Shown here: positions 63,301 through 64,000 of the stretch, one piece after another
Position numbering within the stretch: position 1 is the stretch's first letter
Layout of the letters: every line of letters begins with the position of its first letter
NCBI GenBank assembly: GCA_050186335.1
Contig: JBFWYO010000008.1
Coordinates: 1-64,000 of the forward strand
DNA from: JBFWYO01 sp050186335
GTDB lineage: Bacteria; Pseudomonadota; Alphaproteobacteria; Bin65
Length of the DNA: 64,000 nt
Direction: 5' to 3'
The notes under the pieces: generated by a model
What the model was told of the DNA's origin: nothing
Seen by the model: only the letters and a program-made list of their open reading frames with translations
The model's database searches: none
Program-made: the position numbers and the translations under genes

Positions 63301-64000
63301 TCGCCGGCCACCTGATCGACGTAGCGGCGCAGGATCGGCGACAAATAAGCGTCCACCACGGTGGTATCGCCGCGGCTGACCAGTTTCATCAAAGGGCTGA
63401 CGAGATGCGAGACCGAGACTTGCGTGAAACCGATTTCGCGCGCGAGCGCCGCGACCTTCGCCTCGTGCTCGGGATAGCGATAGCCGTGCATAAACACGAC
63501 GGCGACCGAGCGCACGCCGGTCGCGAACGCCGCGCGCAGATCCTGCCGCGCCAAAGCGAGATTGAGCGGCGTCAGCACCTTGCCCTGCGCGCTCATGCGC
63601 TCTTCGATTTCGACCACGCGTTCGTAAAGAAGTTCGGGCAGCTTGATGTGGCGGTCGAAAATCTTCGGGCGGTTCTGATAGGCGATGCGCAGCGCGTCGG
63701 CGAAGCCCTTGGTGATCACCAGCAGCGTGCGCTCGCCCTTGCGTTCGAGCAGCGCGTTGGTGGCGACCGTGGTACCCATCTTGACCGCTTCGATCCGCTC
63801 GGCCGGGATCGGCTGGCCCGGGGCGATGCCGAGCACATCGCGGATGCCCTGGATCGCAGCGTCCTTGTAGCGTTCCGGATTCTCCGACAGCAGCTTGTGG
63901 GTCGAAAGGCGCCCGTCCGGATGCTTGATCACGAGATCGGTGAACGTGCCGCCCCGGTCGATCCAGAACTGATATTTGCCGCCCGTTGCGGGGCGCGCCG
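60336..64000 (-). CDS. Fused hydantoinase A/B (5-oxoprolinase-type), 5' partial
   Basis: At least 1220 residues; the frame runs off the window end. The visible N-terminus reads GGKYQFWIDRGGTFTDLVIKHPDGR, which is the family start, so only a few residues are missing. The HyuA half has the ATP-binding actin-like fold (MGTTVATNALLERKG, GFDMGGTSTDVS), the HyuB half begins near DPVMLEVFNNLFMSIAEQMG and includes NAPYNGGTHLPDVTV and GQAGGRDGEKG. The ATP-dependent family opens 5-oxoproline, hydantoins or N-methylhydantoin. The C-terminus is LDQ-free, ending GGGGYGAPTAAMQPREAAE. A palindrome lies inside the HyuA half. Confidence 0.95.
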   Translation of the reverse strand, partial: ARPATGGKYQFWIDRGGTFTDLVIKHPDGRLSTHKLLSENPERYKDAAIQGIRDVLGIAPGQPIPAERIEAVKMGTTVATNALLERKGERTLLVITKGFADALRIAYQNRPKIFDRHIKLPELLYERVVEIEERMSAQGKVLTPLNLALARQDLRAAFATGVRSVAVVFMHGYRYPEHEAKVAALAREIGFTQVSVSHLVSPLMKLVSRGDTTVVDAYLSPILRRYVDQVAGEVGDTRLLFMQSNGGLTDARLFQGKDSILSGPAGGIVGAVRTSQMAGFGQIIGFDMGGTSTDVSHFNGEFERAFDTQVAGVRMRAPMMQIHTVAAGGGSILFFDGARYRCGPESAGANPGPACYKRGGPLCVTDANVMLGKIQPDYFPAVFGPNGNERLDAEIVRTKFAELAARIAKATGKQQTPEEVADGFLKIAVENMANAIKEISIQRGYDVTEYVLCCFGGAAGQHACLVADALGMTKVFIHPFAGVLSAYGMGLADVRVLRERAVEGKLGAALIPQLDAALAGIAADAMGEMTAQGIAAGQVEVLRRVHVRYEGTDSSLVVRYGAPAEIVRNFEDAHRQRYGFVVPGKAQIVEAVSVELVGHTEKVAEQTSPPPPRGEGRGEGTAATPAAHRPVHMQGKRADTPVYVREKLPLGARIAGPAVISEANATTVVEPGWEAELTAQNHMVMTRVVAADRGTAIGTDVDPVMLEVFNNLFMSIAEQMGSVLENTSYSVNMKERLDFSCAIFDEDGGLIANAPHMPVHLGSMGESVRAVIRQNKDKIRTGDVFVLNAPYNGGTHLPDVTVITPVFDQAGRKILFYVGARGHHADIGGTTPGSMPPDSRTVEEEGVLLDNVLLVDRGRFREAEITAILQSGKYPVRNVYQNIADLKAQIASCEKGVQELHRMVDHFGLDVVQAYMRHVQDNAEEQVRRVLGVLKDGSFTNPLDNGGEIKVAITIDKQARTAKIDFTGTSPQLPNNFNAPSAVCRAAVLYVFRTLVDDEIPMNEGCLKPLELIIPKGCLLNPQYPAAVVAGNVETSQLITDALYGALGIQAGAQGTMNNFTFGNARYQYYETVAGGSGAGPNFDGTSAVQTHMTNSRLTDPEVLEWRFPVLLEDFHIRRGSGGAGKHKGGDGAIRRVRFLEAMTAAILSSRRKFAPFGQAGGRDGEKGRNWVERTDGSKEELTGTDKAEMNPGDVFVIASPGGGGYGAPTAAMQPREAAE
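62139..62176. repeat. REP-like palindrome inside the hydantoinase frame
   Basis: CCCTCACCCCGGCCCTCTCC (62139-62158) leads into a hairpin: CCCTCTCCCC (62152-62161), loop GAG, GGGGAGGGGG (62165-62174). This is the well-known type of intergenic palindrome that usually encodes PLTPALSPRGRG-like peptides when translated. Here it is in frame and encodes the PPPPRGEGRGEG segment of the HyuA part. Confidence 0.8.

Overview
The window reads as a chromosome segment from a GC-rich alphaproteobacterium. The strongest marker is a circularly permuted, two-piece tmRNA gene at about 44000-44280, placed just upstream of an SspB-type adaptor gene. The mre-mrd block, the miaA/ilvB/ilvN/ilvC run, serB-degP-hflC-hflK-mrp and thyX-ssrA-sspB also fit that class. 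I see no integrase, transposase, phage structural gene or CRISPR array.

Layout. 1-5879 (+): a 5'-truncated dipeptide/oligopeptide-type ABC operon (binding protein, two permeases, two ATPases) coupled translationally to a HCCA-isomerase-like thioredoxin-fold enzyme. 6108-17275: an accessory catabolic region. It holds a Liv-type ABC transporter with a fused permease-ATPase, a dienelactone hydrolase fused to an NTF2-like domain, a MarR-like regulator, a 2OG-Fe(II) oxygenase, a TIM-barrel isomerase-like protein, a bacterial-luciferase-like monooxygenase, a NIPSNAP protein and a racemase-fold protein lacking both usual catalytic cysteines. Its substrate is not evident from sequence and it is the best candidate here for an undescribed pathway. 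17443-23253 (-): tRNA-Lys(CTT), then the cell-elongation genes mrdB (rodA), mrdA (PBP2), mreD, mreC, mreB.

23959-36917: an FAD aromatic hydroxylase, the branched-chain amino acid genes ilvC, ilvN and ilvB (with a strong terminator just upstream of ilvB that may be an attenuator), miaA, serB, a DegP-type protease, DUF2065, hflC, hflK and the Fe-S carrier mrp. 37151-41069: a VAO/p-cresol-methylhydroxylase-type flavoprotein with a GlcF-like Fe-S partner, divergent from a LysR regulator. 41185-50422: MscS channel, L,D-transpeptidase, thyX, tmRNA, sspB, an epoxide-hydrolase-like protein, two tandem DUF4189 exported proteins, a LysE exporter, TfoX-like protein, fumC and a ribbon-helix-helix protein. 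51299-64000: methyltransferase, Ldh-family dehydrogenase, a small envelope-stress-like group (AI-2E family permease, holin-like, DUF883, DUF1328), a D-lactate-dehydrogenase-like flavoprotein, a MetE-C-terminal-like protein, an unrecognised AT-richer lipoprotein, and a fused hydantoinase A/B (5-oxoprolinase-type) gene that runs off the window end and carries a REP-like palindrome inside its reading frame.

Start codons were chosen by ribosome-binding site, overlap with the upstream gene and family N-termini. All functions are inferred from motifs visible in the translated sequence; no database search was run.
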